Origin: Pholiota molesta
Taxonomy: Eukaryota; Basidiomycota; Agaricomycetes; Agaricales; Strophariaceae
Length of the DNA stretch: 64,000 bases
Direction: 5' to 3'
Assembly: GCA_014925825.1 (NCBI GenBank)
Contig: JACGCK010000097.1
Coordinates: forward strand, 62,001 to 126,000
Shown one piece after another: positions 46,148 through 58,119 of this stretch (position 1 is its first letter; every line of letters starts with the position of its first letter). The position numbers and the translations under genes are program-made. Below the pieces are notes generated by a model that worked only from the letters and a program-made list of their open reading frames with translations, was not told the DNA's origin and did no database searches.

Positions 46148-48310
46148 ATGCATCGACATTCATCCTCTTCACAACCCCGACTTCCGTCCAGGCAATCCAC
46201 GGTGGCCCCAGAGGCAGAAATCAACACGATATCTCTAGTCTCCTCCCAATGCAGCAAGATCACCAACGTCAACTTGTATAGTGGTCGTGCAGAGATCACC
46301 CGACAATTTATCTTTCCTGTCAAGAAAGGCCAAAACCAAGTCGTTATTCTCGGACTTCCCAGCTCGCTCCAAGAAGACACTGTCAGGTAGGTTCTCGACT
46401 CGACACTACGGTATTAAGATTATCTTTCGCTGATATTTTGGATAGAGTGGAAGGTCGAGGACAAGCTTCCATTTATGATGTCGCGATATCTTGGACTCCC
46501 CAGGATCAATTCATCTTGCAACATGAGCATGTAGTTGCCCATGCCGGAAACCCGTTAGGACGGAGGCGAGAAGAAATTCAAAAAGCGATCCAGAGTGTCG
46601 AAGAGGCGCGCCGCGCTCTGACCGCTTATTTGGGATCGGTCAAGGCGAATGAAGTCGGGATGGACAAGTTCGCAGCCATACTCGACAGCCACGAGACACT
46701 CTCGCGCAAGTTTGATCTTCGGATCCTGGACCTTGAGAAGGAGTTGTCGGAGCTAACGCTGCAGGCTGGAATAGAAAAACTAAAGGCGTCTGAAAGCGTC
46801 GCCCTGCAACAAACATGGCAAGTTGCTGTCAATCTTTGGGCCGAAGCTAGCGAAGATGTAGAAATCAAGATACAATATGGCGAGCATTTTACTTTTGGCT
46901 CACAATCGACGCCCTCTCACGCATATCCGTAGTGGTCACTAATGCCGACTGGTCAGCGAGTTACGATATTCGCGCTGATACAGCGAGGCAAGGGAAGAAC
47001 ATCACTATTTCCTACAAAGCCGTTATCACGCAGAACACAGGAGAGGTAAGTCCTACAAGTCTTAGAGAATGAGCGTGTCTCAAAATAATCTAGTCCTGGG
47101 AAGGCGTTCCTCTGACGTTGGAAACTACGAATCCTACATTTGGACTAAACTCCCCGGAACTTCTGCCCTGGAACGTTGGAATTTCTTCAACTGCCCCGGC
47201 AATAATAGTACAACCAGGCATGACTTATGCACCGCCCATGCCGCAGATGGTAATGATGGCTAGGTCCCGATCGCGCTCTAGAAGTCGATCGCCCAGACAT
47301 CGTCGTCGTTCAGTATCTCGGTCATGGTCTCCGGAAGCTACCCGGCGTCAAGCAATGAGCCGTATGTTGGTTGAATCGTCGAACAAGGGAGGTGTCGCAG
47401 CCACGTTCGAAATTCCTGGCTATATAAGCGTACCCAGCGACTCACTTAAGCATAACGTTACTATTGCAACATTGGAATTCGAGGCACCTCTGCTGTGGTA
47501 TACCATTCCCAAAGTGGATGCGAAGATATACATGAAGGTAGTTGCGCTCTTGATACACACTGAATCGGAACTCATCCAGTTGGTGGACAGGCCAAGATTA
47601 AGAATGAATCGGAATATATGTTCATTCCAGGTCCTGCGAATGTTTACGTCGATAAGAGCTTCATTGCTACCACTACCATGCCCTCAGTCAGTCCGGAAGA
47701 GACATTTGACTGCTCTCTAGGGTCCGTAATCGTATTTCGAATTCAGCTCTCACTACCGCCTAACGTGCCTTAATTCAACAGATTGGACCGCTCCATCCGT
47801 GTCACCTATCATCCTCGAGAGAAGAAGGCCACACAAACGGGCTTTGTGAAAAAATCTAGTAGCACCACCTACGCACACCGCATTACGCTCGCCAACACAA
47901 AGTCTACTGCCATCAGGAATCTGAAAGTCATTGATTCGATACCTGTTTCCCAGGATGAACGGATCGAAATCAAGCTGCTCAGCCCGTCGTTGTCTCCTCC
48001 AAGTGCTGATGCTCTAGCACGAAAGGATTCTACTGCAGCTGACGGCGACGCGGACAGTCACAGTACGAAAGGTACCAAGATGGCAAGCAGTAGGCAAAAG
48101 ATCATGCGCGTCCTCCTGCCAAATCAGTCTTCGAAAGGTAATATTGTGGCTCAATGGGATGGCATTGATGATCCAGAGGTGGATCAGCAGACGGTGGGGA
48201 AGAATGGGCGGGTGAGTTGGATTGTGTCTTTGGCTCCGCAGGAGAGCGTAACTCTCGCTCTGAAGTATGAAGTATCGTTTCCGGAACGCCTTCCAGTTTA
48301 CGGATTATGA
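46148..48310 (+). CDS. DUF4139/DUF4140 (mucoidy-inhibitor-A-like) protein
   Basis: Family found in bacteria and fungi; biochemical role unknown. Exons 46148-46386, 46446-46879, 46933-47045, 47094-47537, 47591-47721 and 47782-48310 give an exact frame of 629 residues. Order: N-terminal DUF4140 domain (NVNLYSGRAEITRQF ... VVILGLPSSL), a coiled-coil segment (EEIQKAIQSVEEARRAL ... LDLEKELSELTLQ), then DUF4139 beginning VVTNADWSASYDIRADT and WEGVPLTLETTNP, with a basic RS insert (ARSRSRSRSRSP) near residue 290, and the C-terminal VSWIVSLAPQESVTLALKYEV. Intron 2 (46880-46932) requires a GC donor (GCGAGC): read-through meets a stop at its 3' end, while splicing yields the family sequence IQYVVTNADW. 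No homopolymer lesion seen. Confidence 0.88.
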
Positions 48311-48653
48311 AATTTTGTTGGGCAGTTCCTATTCTGTGTTTTTGTAATGATATATCAATCAAAACAATGAAAAGCAGAAGGTCTTGAGCAATGCAAGAGT
48401 CCTTGCATGTAAATGCCAGATAATTTTACATGAATTCGATTGAATAAGCGCTCGCAGTGGTGAATCTGTCGGCGCCGCGGAGTTCTAATACAATTCCACC
48501 TAGGACTGATCATGAACAGCCTTGAACAGCACCCAACCGTGACATTGAACCGCCTCATGGGAGAACAAATGACATGCACTATTATCACGACCCTGCAAAC
48601 CACCGTTGGTGATTGTAAAGGCGCTTTTGCACCATGACAAGCTCTGGACTGGA
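48311..48653. other. short intergenic region
   Basis: 343 bp between two plus-strand genes; terminator of the DUF4139 gene and promoter of the coiled-coil gene. Nothing specific seen. Confidence 0.5.
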
Positions 48654-50808
48654 ATGCCACCTAACCAAGGCTTACGTCGTGTTCTGAGCGGATTCTCATT
48701 CTCATCACAAAAGTCTCGAAAAACCTCCAATGCCGACGGTCAGAGTCCAAGCGAGCCTCAGTCGATTGCGCAAATCCTTTCGGACGTATCGAAGGATGAT
48801 GCACCTCTCAGTCCATCAGCTACCGGTTCTGCGCAAACCTTGAACCATGTCGGTGCCAATACGAACAGTATGTGAGCTTTCAGCCGGTGGTTTTGAAATT
48901 TATCTGACAGTTTTTCAAGAAGGGACTCATGCCAGAGAACTTTCCTCAGCCTCAGCCCCGCTTCCAGATACTACGAAAAATACTCCCCATGTGCTTCGCT
49001 CTGCTTCTGAACCCCAACAGACGGAGCCTGATTTGGATCAACCGCCACTACCGTATCAGCATCTAGCCAGGGATAAACACATCTTGGAACAGAGGATCGG
49101 CCATGTTCAGCTCGTGCTTGATCAAGTCAAATTGGATCTTCTGCAGGCGACGAAAGAAAAACATGCTCTGAAGCAGCAGGTACATCGGCAGGATGAAGAA
49201 AATCAACGGGTCAAGGATCAATTGCGAGCCGCGAAGCGACAGTACGAGTCCATTCAGTCAGAACTCGAGGCGTATACTCAAGTGAAAGAGGATCTACTTT
49301 CGGCGAACAAGGAAAAGAATTGTCTCAAGGACGATCTCGAGGACACGAAGCGCAAACTAGAAACGACCACCTCTGAGCTCAGGGATACGAAAACACGCTC
49401 ACAAGAACTAGGCGCCAAACACAAGAAATTGGACAAATCGTTCCGGGATAGCCGTCATGAAAACCACAGCCTAGAAATCAGACTTGCGGATGCGAAATCA
49501 CAAATCATTACCCTGACAGAAGAAAAGAACAAAGCGGAGGAACACATGAAAAAGTACCGTGCCTTTTCTCAGGCCATCTACAAGGAAATCAAGCCCGAGC
49601 AAGATAAAAATCGAGCGTATGAAGCCGAAATAACACAAATCAAATCCCTGCTAGAGCTCAAAACATCGACCCTCCAGGAGACGCAAGTTCAACTAGCCTC
49701 CTTGGAGAAAGAGAAAGAGACCTGGCGAGGCAGAATGGACACGATGATACACAAGGTATTCGCCTCCGAACGTCGCATACGCATGCTACATCACGCTGCA
49801 CGAACGCTGGAACCGCAGAATATGGGGGACAGCTCCGGTCATCAAATCAGACGCGGCAAAAACACCAAGCCCAATACTAGTTTCAGTGCCGAAATTGTCG
49901 ATACAGTCTCGACGCTCAACAAAGCAATTCTCGATGCGGCCAGCAACTTCACGCCTTTGTTTTTTTCACCCGACTCCCAAACGTGGTCTGGAAATGTCGA
50001 GCGCGCTAAAGTGGTATTTGGGGAGTGGGTTACCTCTCGCATGCGCAAAGAAGGATGGAATCAGCCTTGGATGCTTCAATCCATCATCCAGATGTTCTTG
50101 ATTGACTGGTGTCATGCGATCATTGAAGCTTGGTATCCCAAGCAGCAGTCCTTCGCAGAACTATTCCTGACTGCATTGGCGTCGCGGAAATCATCCTTTA
50201 AAGGTCTGTTCTCTTTCTGAAGGAAGTGCGCTATTCTGATTTTCCGCATCACGCATTTTGAAGGCACAATCGAGTTCCAAGCTTTTAAAATTGCGTCTAA
50301 CAGCTCGGATTCCTCACCGGATATCAGGACATGGGCCATCCAAATTCTAGACGACCTCCTCCAGATCGTACCAGCTCCCAACATGGAGACGGAATACCGT
50401 GAAGATATACTTCTTCCAGTACTCACCAACCTGGCTCGGGTCGCATATGATCTCAGGCTGGCCCTCGCCGAGGAAGACATATGTGGCAATGTACAATTGC
50501 ATGTCCCTCCGCCTGACGTTCAGTTCCTGCCAGATTCTATGAACACGATGAACGCCGAGAATTTCGAAACCCAAACCCGCGCCCCCAAAGACCTAGGCGA
50601 TGTCGTAGGCTGTACAAGTATAGGCTTGCGGAGCATATCAATCCAGAAATCGGATGCTGGGCCCTCGTTCATCCGTCGTACCACAATCTTGCCACCAAAC
50701 GTCATCCTCGCTCGCGATATGGTCCCGAAAAATCCCTTCAGGGATGTCCCAATGTCAGCCAAGGAAGATTTTCAAGGGGAGACGGATATGATGATGGATC
50801 TTGATTGA
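48654..50808 (+). CDS. coiled-coil protein, basidiomycete family, paralogue A
   Basis: Exons 48654-48867, 48920-50203 and 50264-50808, exact frame of 680 residues. The start is chosen by similarity with paralogue B (MPPNQGLRRVLSGF against MFKSGLLRSF). After a Ser/Pro-rich N-terminus there is a long coiled coil (residues about 130-370, for example KEKHALKQQVHRQDEENQRV). The C-terminal half is globular and conserved: HKVFASERRIRMLHHAAR, IDWCHAIIEAWYPKQQSFAE, then NLARVAYDLRLALAEED. The matching block in paralogue B is TSWCSAIIDGYYPKQESFAD. I know this family only as hypothetical proteins; a coiled-coil scaffold role is inference. A frame starting upstream at 48606 uses a non-ATG codon and was rejected. 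Confidence 0.75.
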
Positions 50809-50952
50809 GGTCCGAGTCGGCAGTCAAGGACACTATCACGGTGCCAGTCAAGATTCTAATGCGAAACTAAGATGCTCATACTTATCTCTATAAATTTACA
50901 TGATGGCGCATACTAATTATTTATAAACCGACAAATTTACAAGCATGGCGAA

Positions 50953-52308
50953 TCATATGTCTTCTTCACTGATACGAAATTTGAAGTCAACGTTAGGCTG
51001 CCTCCGCAGTGTCTCAAAGGCATTATGAGCGACATCACCAAGTCCATTCATTAGATCCGTATTGACTGGCGCAAAGGAATAGACGACGACGTGAATATTG
51101 ACTTGGCGAAGGAGCGGAAAATTTGTAAGGGTAGCCACATTGTCGAGCTTTCCCCAAACCTCCTTTCGGGTGCTGCATGCACAATCCGTATCCACTGACA
51201 CCTCCAACTCGATTGATTGGAGAGGACATTTGGCTGACGCCAGAATGCTGAGCTCTTCGCAGGCTCCGCAGTAAGGATCCTCGTCTTCGTTTTGAATGAT
51301 GTACTCCAATTTGAGATTCTGTAGAGTCTTCTGGGAAGACGGGTGCATATGTTCTGCGAATCGAACAGGTTGGAGAGGATCCATTTTCGGGCTCATTACT
51401 AGTTATTCGAGTCAGTGGAACAAAATTAAGCATGTCCGAAAAATATTTAGTTGCTAACCTTGTAGCTTCAAAACCTTTAACTGCTTTGCGATATTTAATA
51501 GATGATTCATGAGCTCGGACTGTTCATCTGATTGTTCGAGATCCAGAGATAGAGTTGAAAGCGTACTAAAATCAAAGGTAGGTACATTCTGACATCCTTG
51601 TCCAAGCAATTGCCTGGCAGCTTCCCAACAATGGAGGCCCATAGAGAATGATCGAAGATGGGAAATTGTGACATGTTTCTGTTGCAAACTCTCCAAGTTG
51701 GCATCGTTGGCTGATGGACCCACTGCCCAATCAAGATCCAGATCTTTAAGGTGGGTCGAGCTCGAACAAATGGTTGCGATGGGAAAGTCCTTGATAACTT
51801 GGAGTCGAAAGAATGTAAGGTCCGATGACTGAATGAACCTTTCAAGAGATGTTTTCAAAGACATTGGAATTGTATGCCAGGATTTCTCCGAATTATCGAA
51901 AGAGAGGGAAAATGTCTTGACATTCGAAAGTTTCTCGAGAATATGCGGAATACTGGGGTTTGTTTCTTCAGGCGTTCCGATGAAGAGATCGAGTTTCTTG
52001 ACATAGGTTGCCACGGTGGGAGTTCGATCCAGAAGCCTTGTAAATCGCCTAAGCGCAGATGGTCGATCATCAACTAGATCGCGGTTGATAACAATGGTCG
52101 CAAAGATATGTTTTATACACAAAGAGTGAAAGGTTCTGCAGGTTTGTGAACATGCCTTCAAGGATTCAACATCATCTTCATATGCCAGGACATCGACTAT
52201 GCAAGAGCATATGTCCAAGGGCAAATCAAAGGAAGAGTCGATGGCCAGGTTCATGATCCAAAATTTCGAATGCGAAGGACTCGAGATGACACAGCTGTCC
52301 TCCCTCAA
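50953..52308 (-). CDS. F-box-like protein with leucine-rich C-terminal region
   Basis: Two exons: 52308-51459 and 51398-50953, 431 codons. Residues 27-75 look like an F-box (FDLPLDICSCIVDVLAYEDD then SLKACSQTCRTFHSLCIKHI). The rest carries irregular leucine-rich stretches (LTFFRLQVIKDFPI; THLKDLDLDWAVG; LSTLSLDLEQ; LQNLKLEYII; LQSIELEVSV), as in the very large F-box/LRR families of Agaricomycetes. Such proteins usually serve as substrate adaptors of SCF ubiquitin ligases; the target is unknown. The start may be the first Met or the one 18 codons later (MNLAIDSS). A 0.2-kb repeat lies 136 bp upstream of the start. Confidence 0.75.
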
Positions 52309-52443
52309 GTTATTGTTAGTTGGAGATGATTGTTCAGTAGGCGGCGCCAGTGCTTACAGGCAAAAATTCGCACTGCGTGGTTTTCAATGGGACAAATGGC
52401 CGTGGAGAAGTTGGGGAGGCTTCCAGGTGCATTAATCCCAGTC

Positions 52444-52663
52444 AAGCTTAATGCCCAAAATTCCTGTAGCAATGAAATGGACTCACACGAACTTGAGTGA
52501 ACCTTGATGAAGGATCTAGCAGATCAAGGGATGTAACAGGTCAAGCATGGAGTGATTGTGGTTTGTGCGATAAATAGCTACGACCGATGCTATGGGTTGA
52601 TGATATACTTAGTAGATGCTATATACACGGTGTGGGTCAAGTGTGGGTGATACCATCATCGAC
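52444..52663 (+). repeat. direct repeat, copy 1
   Basis: About 220 bp that match 55066-55271 in the same orientation with scattered differences. Shared words include TGTAGCAATGAAATG, CAAGGGATG, GCGATAAA, GATGATAT, AGTAGATGC and ATCATCG. It has no coding frame. It could be a solo LTR, a MITE or a segmental duplication remnant. Confidence 0.7.
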
Positions 52664-53135
52664 CCACACATCGACGGCGGCCCCACCTTTTGCCCACCTC
52701 AAATATCTCAGTCCATTTTTATCTAATTCTTTTACGTCTAAGCTCATATGGATGCAAGAAGTCTACTCCGCGTATTTTCTTTAAGCCTAAACATGCTTTG
52801 GTCTGCTTTGGTTGAAGAAAACAAAAAAGCCCTCTTGTCATGCTGCCCAACACCTGCCGTGTCGGAGAAATCATTGATCTGATCGCCGAGTAAGTAGTTG
52901 ACAAACGCGTGTCGTAACCAGTCGCATACCACCCGAAGTTCCAGTTTCCTAATTTCTATAGCTAACAATGCCTGCTGAAAGAAGCTCGACGAGGCAAATA
53001 TGTCGATGAATAAATAAACCTAACTATGCTGCCTCTCAAGCTCTCAAGCTTCAAGCTTCAAGTCTTATTAATTGTCTTCAATGTAATGTTGTGTCGCCCT
53101 GTCCACCCACACTGGTTTTAATGACTCTGAGCCTT

Positions 53136-53211
53136 GAGTCAATGTGGGTGAACAGCCATGAGTGTCGATGTGGGCGGACAGCCATGAGCGCTGAGCGCTG
53201 AGCGCTGAGGC
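53136..53211 (+). repeat. short tandem repeats
   Basis: Two near-identical 26-bp units (ATGTGGGTGAACAGCCATGAG and ATGTGGGCGGACAGCCATGAG cores) run into about 3.6 copies of TGAGCGC starting at 53185. Confidence 0.7.
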
Positions 53212-53614
53212 TTGAGATCATAATTAGACTGTCATCTTTCCTAAATTCGATTGTTTGTGCCCACCGACATTTGTGCAGAACAATATGCCAGACAGTGCCC
53301 TTCCCAAATACAAGAAAGCGATCTACGATTTCGCTGTCAGCCGCTCTCATTGATCAAATCAATGTCATATGTAATTTCTGTAGTAATTGTGGGCGTCAAG
53401 ACGGGCGACTCTCATTCTGGATTTTATGTGATGCACATGTGGTGCAGTGCACCGCCAACCCATTTGTGCCCAAAATAAGCTTAAGGATATCCGTATAAGT
53501 AGGTCTGGTGCCAGGAAGCTCAATTTCCCAAGAGCTGGTCTCCTCACCTTTACGAGTCATTGCCACTATTTTTCATTGTGCAGGGCATTGCATCCATTTG
53601 ATCATTCATCTACT

Positions 53615-54917
53615 ATGGGTTATCTACGCTTCGTTCTCCTTGGTCTCTGCATCCTGTCGGCATTTGCATCCGACGCCGATCCAACGCCTAATCCGCCCTT
53701 TTCAGAAGGAGATGTCCGTTTCATTAAACCTGCCAATTTCTTACCAAAGGTGGTACGTTGCATCATTCCTTAATTAATTGAATGCTTTCTAACTGTGAGA
53801 TTATACTATCATTATAGGATGGAAGTCTTCTTCCTAAGGGCGCTTATGTGGCCCATCCTGGAATCTTGTTAGGCCCTCCCGATGAAAAGGGCGACGCTCG
53901 ACTTTTAGTAGTTTCACATACTCACCCCCCACCGGCTTCAGGAGAACACCTGCGCGAAGCAAACGATTACATTGACAAAGACGTTCAGTCACAATTTAAA
54001 TTTGATGTTAAAAAGGGAAAATCTTCACTTGTTAACCTCATTCCAGCCGTGGCCAATCAAGAGCATATAATACTGAAAGAGGACAGGTATCCAAAAAAAA
54101 TTGAACCAACACACATGGAACGACTTAAAAAAGACAGTGGTATGTCGATAGATCTATCCTCCTTATTTTAGATTGAACAAATTTTAACACAACCCATCTT
54201 TCACTGCCAGATGACGCAGTCCGGGCTAAGCTCCAGGCTAAGCACCAGGAGGCTGAGCACCAGGCTGAGCTAGCGCAACAAAAGGCCGCATCGGCGAAGG
54301 CTTCTACCAGTAAGAGGGGACGGAATGAAAGCCCTGAGCCGGAGATCTCCCCTGAGGACAAACAAGGGGAATCGAAGCGACTTCGATTAGAGTCATTTAG
54401 TAGTGGCAACTTCAAGTCGCGACTTAACTCAGCGAATGCGCCAAGTGGAAGCCTTAGGAACTCACCTATACCAAGGGTCAAAGAGGGCACAAACCCATCT
54501 CGCCACAATTCCAGGTCACCGCTGAGAGGCAGCTCACCGAAGGCGCGAAGTAGAAGCCTTAGGAACTCACCTATACCAAGGGTCACAGAGGGCGCAAACC
54601 CATCTCGCCACAATTCCAGGTCACCGCTGAGAGGCAGCTCATCGAAGGCGCGAGGTAGAAGCCTTAGTAGGAACTCACCTATACCACGGATCAAAGAGGG
54701 CTCAAACCCATCTCGCCACAATTCCAAGTCACCGCAGAGAGGCAGATCACCAAATGCTTCTACGACTAAGAGTCGAGGCAGGAGTGGAAGTCCTGGGAGT
54801 TCACCTCGCAAGGGAGGGAAAACGGCATCGACGCGATCTCCGAGTCGTCAGGGCCCACATTCTTCCAAGGGTTCACGGTCCCCAAACTCCCCTCATTCCA
54901 AGGCTTCGCGATCTTGA
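53615..54917 (+). CDS. secreted protein with three basic Ser/Arg-rich tandem repeats
   Basis: Exons 53615-53752, 53818-54139 and 54211-54917, exact frame of 388 residues. A clear signal peptide (GYLRFVLLGLCILSAFA, cleavage near SDADP) is followed by a globular domain of about 130 residues (AYVAHPGILLGPP; LLVVSHTHPP; LKEDRYPKKIEPTHMERLK). After intron 2 the protein becomes Ala/Gln-rich and then strongly basic and Ser/Pro-rich, with three tandem copies of a 35-residue unit (NSPIPRVKEG followed by NPSRHNSRSPLRGSS) at about 54440-54760. Similar Agaricomycete secreted proteins exist as hypotheticals; function unknown. RS-type tails normally sit in nuclear proteins, so this tail on a secreted protein is odd, unless the two parts are separate transcripts. 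Enclosed by the two 0.2-kb direct repeats. Confidence 0.75.
54440..54760 (+). repeat. three tandem coding repeats of about 105 bp
   Basis: Units start at about 54440, 54549 and 54651 with AGAAGCCTTAG-type words and share ACTCACCTATACCA and CCATCTCGCCACAATTCCA. The third unit has an extra Ser codon and more substitutions, so the first two are the younger pair. Confidence 0.85.
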
Positions 54918-56000
54918 AAATCGGTAGCGACCATATGTTTTTTTGGATACATGTTCGATACTTCGATACATAGTAAAAGACCATCGATCATGTCTTGTAT
55001 TTTATCTAGTCAGGCAGAAGTATTTTTGTTGATCAAAATAATCGGAGGATACTATAATGCTATTAAAGCTTAATGTCCATTGATATACCTGTAGCAATGA
55101 AATGAACTCACATGAACTTCAGTGAATCCTGATAGAGGATGTAGCGATTCAAGGGATGCAACATGTCAATCTTGGGGCGATTGTGTTTATGCGATAAACG
55201 GCTGAGACCGATGTTATGGATTGATGATATAGTAGATGCCATCTACATTGTGGGCGATACTATCATCGGCCGTCTTTCCCAGGTCCGGCTCCGTCTTGAG
55301 TCTTGACTATTGCGGATTCGAATCCATCGTACTGATATGTCCGGGCAAGACGCCTGTTATGCACGCCACAGACAATGACATACAGCGGGAAGACGGGATC
55401 CAGGAAACAGGTCACTGTCCGATACGGCGTGCAGACGAACTGACGAAAAAGCGTGGTGGTGATGTCCAGAAAGACGAACAGCGGCGCGCGCCGCGCAGAC
55501 GTACCCGAGGACAGGCAGCGGCGAGAGACGGAGAAAAGGCGTGAAAAAGCCTGTGAAGAAGCTGAAGGTGAGCTTGAGGAAGGAGAATGCGGCAGAGACG
55601 AGATCAATAGTTCGGGCTATTGGAATACGGAGTTCCCAGGGAATGCCTGCGATAGTGGCTGAGGCAGCCTGTGCCATGCATGCTTGAAGAGCTGGCTGAC
55701 ATTTGTGCTGCCGTTTATCGTGGTGTATTATTTACTTGAATGCGAATGCCTCAGAATGTCAGAATGTCCTGAATGTAGGGATAAGCAAGGGATAAGATAA
55801 ACTGCTAGACTGCTAGACGTCGACGTTGATGGTAGAGACTAATGGGCCCGTGGCTGTGTTCAGCGTAACCGGATTGTGCTATTCAGCGACGCCCTCGGGT
55901 GTCACTAAATGATGATTGATCCCATGCGTAGCGCCTGTGCACCTTCGCGTTTCCCAAATACACCTTCAACCTCTTCCATGTCCTTGTCTTGAGCGCCACA
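54918..56000. other. intergenic with second direct-repeat copy
   Basis: Contains direct repeat copy 2 (55066-55271) and the upstream region of paralogue B. Short frames at 55236-55677 are unsupported. Confidence 0.5.
55066..55271 (+). repeat. direct repeat, copy 2
   Basis: Counterpart of 52444-52663, same orientation, about 206 bp, with substitutions and small indels. Both copies begin AAGCTTAATG and end in the words GGGNGATACNATCATCG. Confidence 0.7.
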
Positions 56001-58119
56001 ATGTTCAAAAGTGGTCTACTGCGGTCGTTTCGCTCATCATCGAATCCCCCAAACCTACCAACCCCCGACGGCCCACTGACAACAAGGCTAATGCCGCTCG
56101 ATGATGCGGCTCAGTCGAGGAGATCTTTAAGCAGCGTCTCAGAGGCGCCACCTTCCGAAGAAGATTTTGGCCGAGATGATACGTATTCAATAGCGGAAAG
56201 CTCGTCCTCTAGAGGTGCTCCTTCTATTATGTCCAGCAGGAGGGAGTCTCTGCCTCCATCCTATGCCGAACACGATAACCCTCCCCGTCCGAGATCCCGA
56301 CCCATTTCCAGTTCGACCCAGGCATCTTCATCTTCATCCGGCTCGTCAGCGTCATCATCATCGCAAGACCCCGACGATGCCTCAGAACAGAGAAGGAGAC
56401 GCGCCGCCCGGAGGCGCCAAGGGGATACGTTTGGCGGGCTGCAAGCGATATCTGAAGCGAATTCCAGTTCTTCGAATCTCTCCGTCCACTCGTCATTTAC
56501 GCCCAGCCTTTTCGGGATCAATTCATCGTACGCAAGACGAATGGAGGAAACGGGAAGATTGCGGCGCTTACAGTCGCAACAAGTTTTAGCGCCCACGGAT
56601 TCGAAGGAACCACGCACGCCAGAATCCGACACTCTGAACCCCCCTTCGTCTGATCCCAGTCGTAGTAGACCACGCCCAGAATCTGAAGTCCTCCCCCCAT
56701 ATATTTCCCCCACCGACTTTACTTTGGAAGTTCCGTCCCCCACCGATCCTGCACTTGCACCCGGACCCCAATCAACGCCTACAGACCCTCCAATATCAGA
56801 CGATCCTCCTTCCGATGACCCAACGGATCCTCAAACTCGTCTTCACCAAGCCCTCCGCGACCTCGAAGAAGCGCGATCCTCCGCGCGCCAACTCGCCGCC
56901 GAACGGGAGGAGGAAAAGGCCGCCCTGCTCGCGCGCGTGGACGCCAGCGAGAAGTTCACCGACGAGCTCACCCGCGACCTCGCCGCGCACACGCGCCTGC
57001 TCGCCGAGGCGCGCGCCGAGCTCAGCACCACGCGCGGCGCGCTCGCCGCGCTCACGCAGGAGAAGCGCGGGTGGCAGGACAAGTGCGACGCGCTGCACCA
57101 CAAGCTGCAGGGGGCCGCGCGGCGGATGCGGTGCCTCGACGGTGTGACAAGGGCGAAGCTCGAGGCGCGGCAGGCGGCGCAGGGGCACGCGATCCGGCGC
57201 ACGCGGCAGGTCATGGGGATGGCGCTGGCGCCGCGGGTGGAGGTCATCGGGGCGGTGGAGGCGCTGAATGAGGAGGTCTTGCAGCTGGCGAATATCTTCG
57301 TGGAGAACCTGGAGCGCACGAGGATACCCTCGAGTGACGATGGTACCCAGCGCGCGAAATCGGTTCTTGGGGATGGTGTAACGGCGATGATGCAGACGCA
57401 GGCAGCCGATCAGGATAATGGGTTCCGTTTCCTTCTGATGCAGGTCGCATTGGAGGTGTTTATGACGTCGTGGTGTTCTGCGATTATCGATGGGTATTAC
57501 CCGAAACAAGAGTCGTTTGCTGACCTCTTAATTGAAATGTCGGCACAATCGGTGGTCAATGTTTCGAGACGGGGACATGGTAAGTCTCCCTTTGTCATAC
57601 AACGTTGTCGAATAATTTTCTGAAGTGACTTCAGTGCCTCGGATCCAGTGCGGTAGCCCCATCCAAGTTGTACAAGTGCACGCCGCAGACACCATGGCCC
57701 AAAAATTCCCGCAATGGGTGGACGAAATCATCGACGATCTAGCGGCGATCTTGCTTGTCGGCGGAATAAAGATGAAATCCCACCGTGCCAGCATGTTCTC
57801 GAGCAAATTCCTCGGCCTCGTGAAGTTGGCCTACGACCTCCGGGCAGCGCTCGCCGAGAAGGATTTAGCCGGCGGTCTCGACCTCTATATGGTTGCGCCT
57901 GATACACCGTTCCGAGCGACGTGGATGGATGAAGCGCATGAAGCGCAAACCCATATATCCGACCTGGATGTTGAGCCCATCGCCGGGACGAGTGGTTTAG
58001 GTCTCTCTCAAGATCTCAGCCACAGTCCACAATTTTGGGGCTCAAGTATAGATACAAAACCGAGCATGGTCTTGAAGCCGAAAGTCGTTCTTCTCCGTGT
58101 TTTACAAGAGAACCTTTGA
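56001..58119 (+). CDS. coiled-coil protein, basidiomycete family, paralogue B
   Basis: Exons 56001-57579 and 57635-58119, exact frame of 687 residues. The N-terminal 280 residues are Ser/Pro/Asp-rich and disordered (SSSTQASSSSSGSSASSSSQ). A coiled coil follows (LHQALRDLEEARSSARQLAA ... RAELSTTRGALAALTQEK), then the globular block shared with paralogue A (GWQDKCDALHHKLQGAARRM; EVFMTSWCSAIIDGYYPKQE; KLAYDLRAALAEKDLAGGLD). Intron 1 matches intron 2 of paralogue A in position and phase. The segment 56850-57260 is very GC-rich (GCG/CGC codons) compared with the rest and with paralogue A. No frame break. Function unknown; the shared C-terminal half suggests a common domain with a divergent N-terminus. 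Confidence 0.75.

Larger units (their letters stand above)
52309..53614. other. intergenic with repeats
   Basis: Includes the first copy of a 0.2-kb direct repeat (52444-52663), short tandem words around 53036-53065 (CAAGCTCT/CAAGCTT) and a 7-bp tandem repeat at 53185. No gene supported. Confidence 0.5.

Noticed and set aside
55305..55330. GATTCGAATCC, resembling a tRNA T-arm
   Set aside because: No matching acceptor, D or anticodon stems around it.
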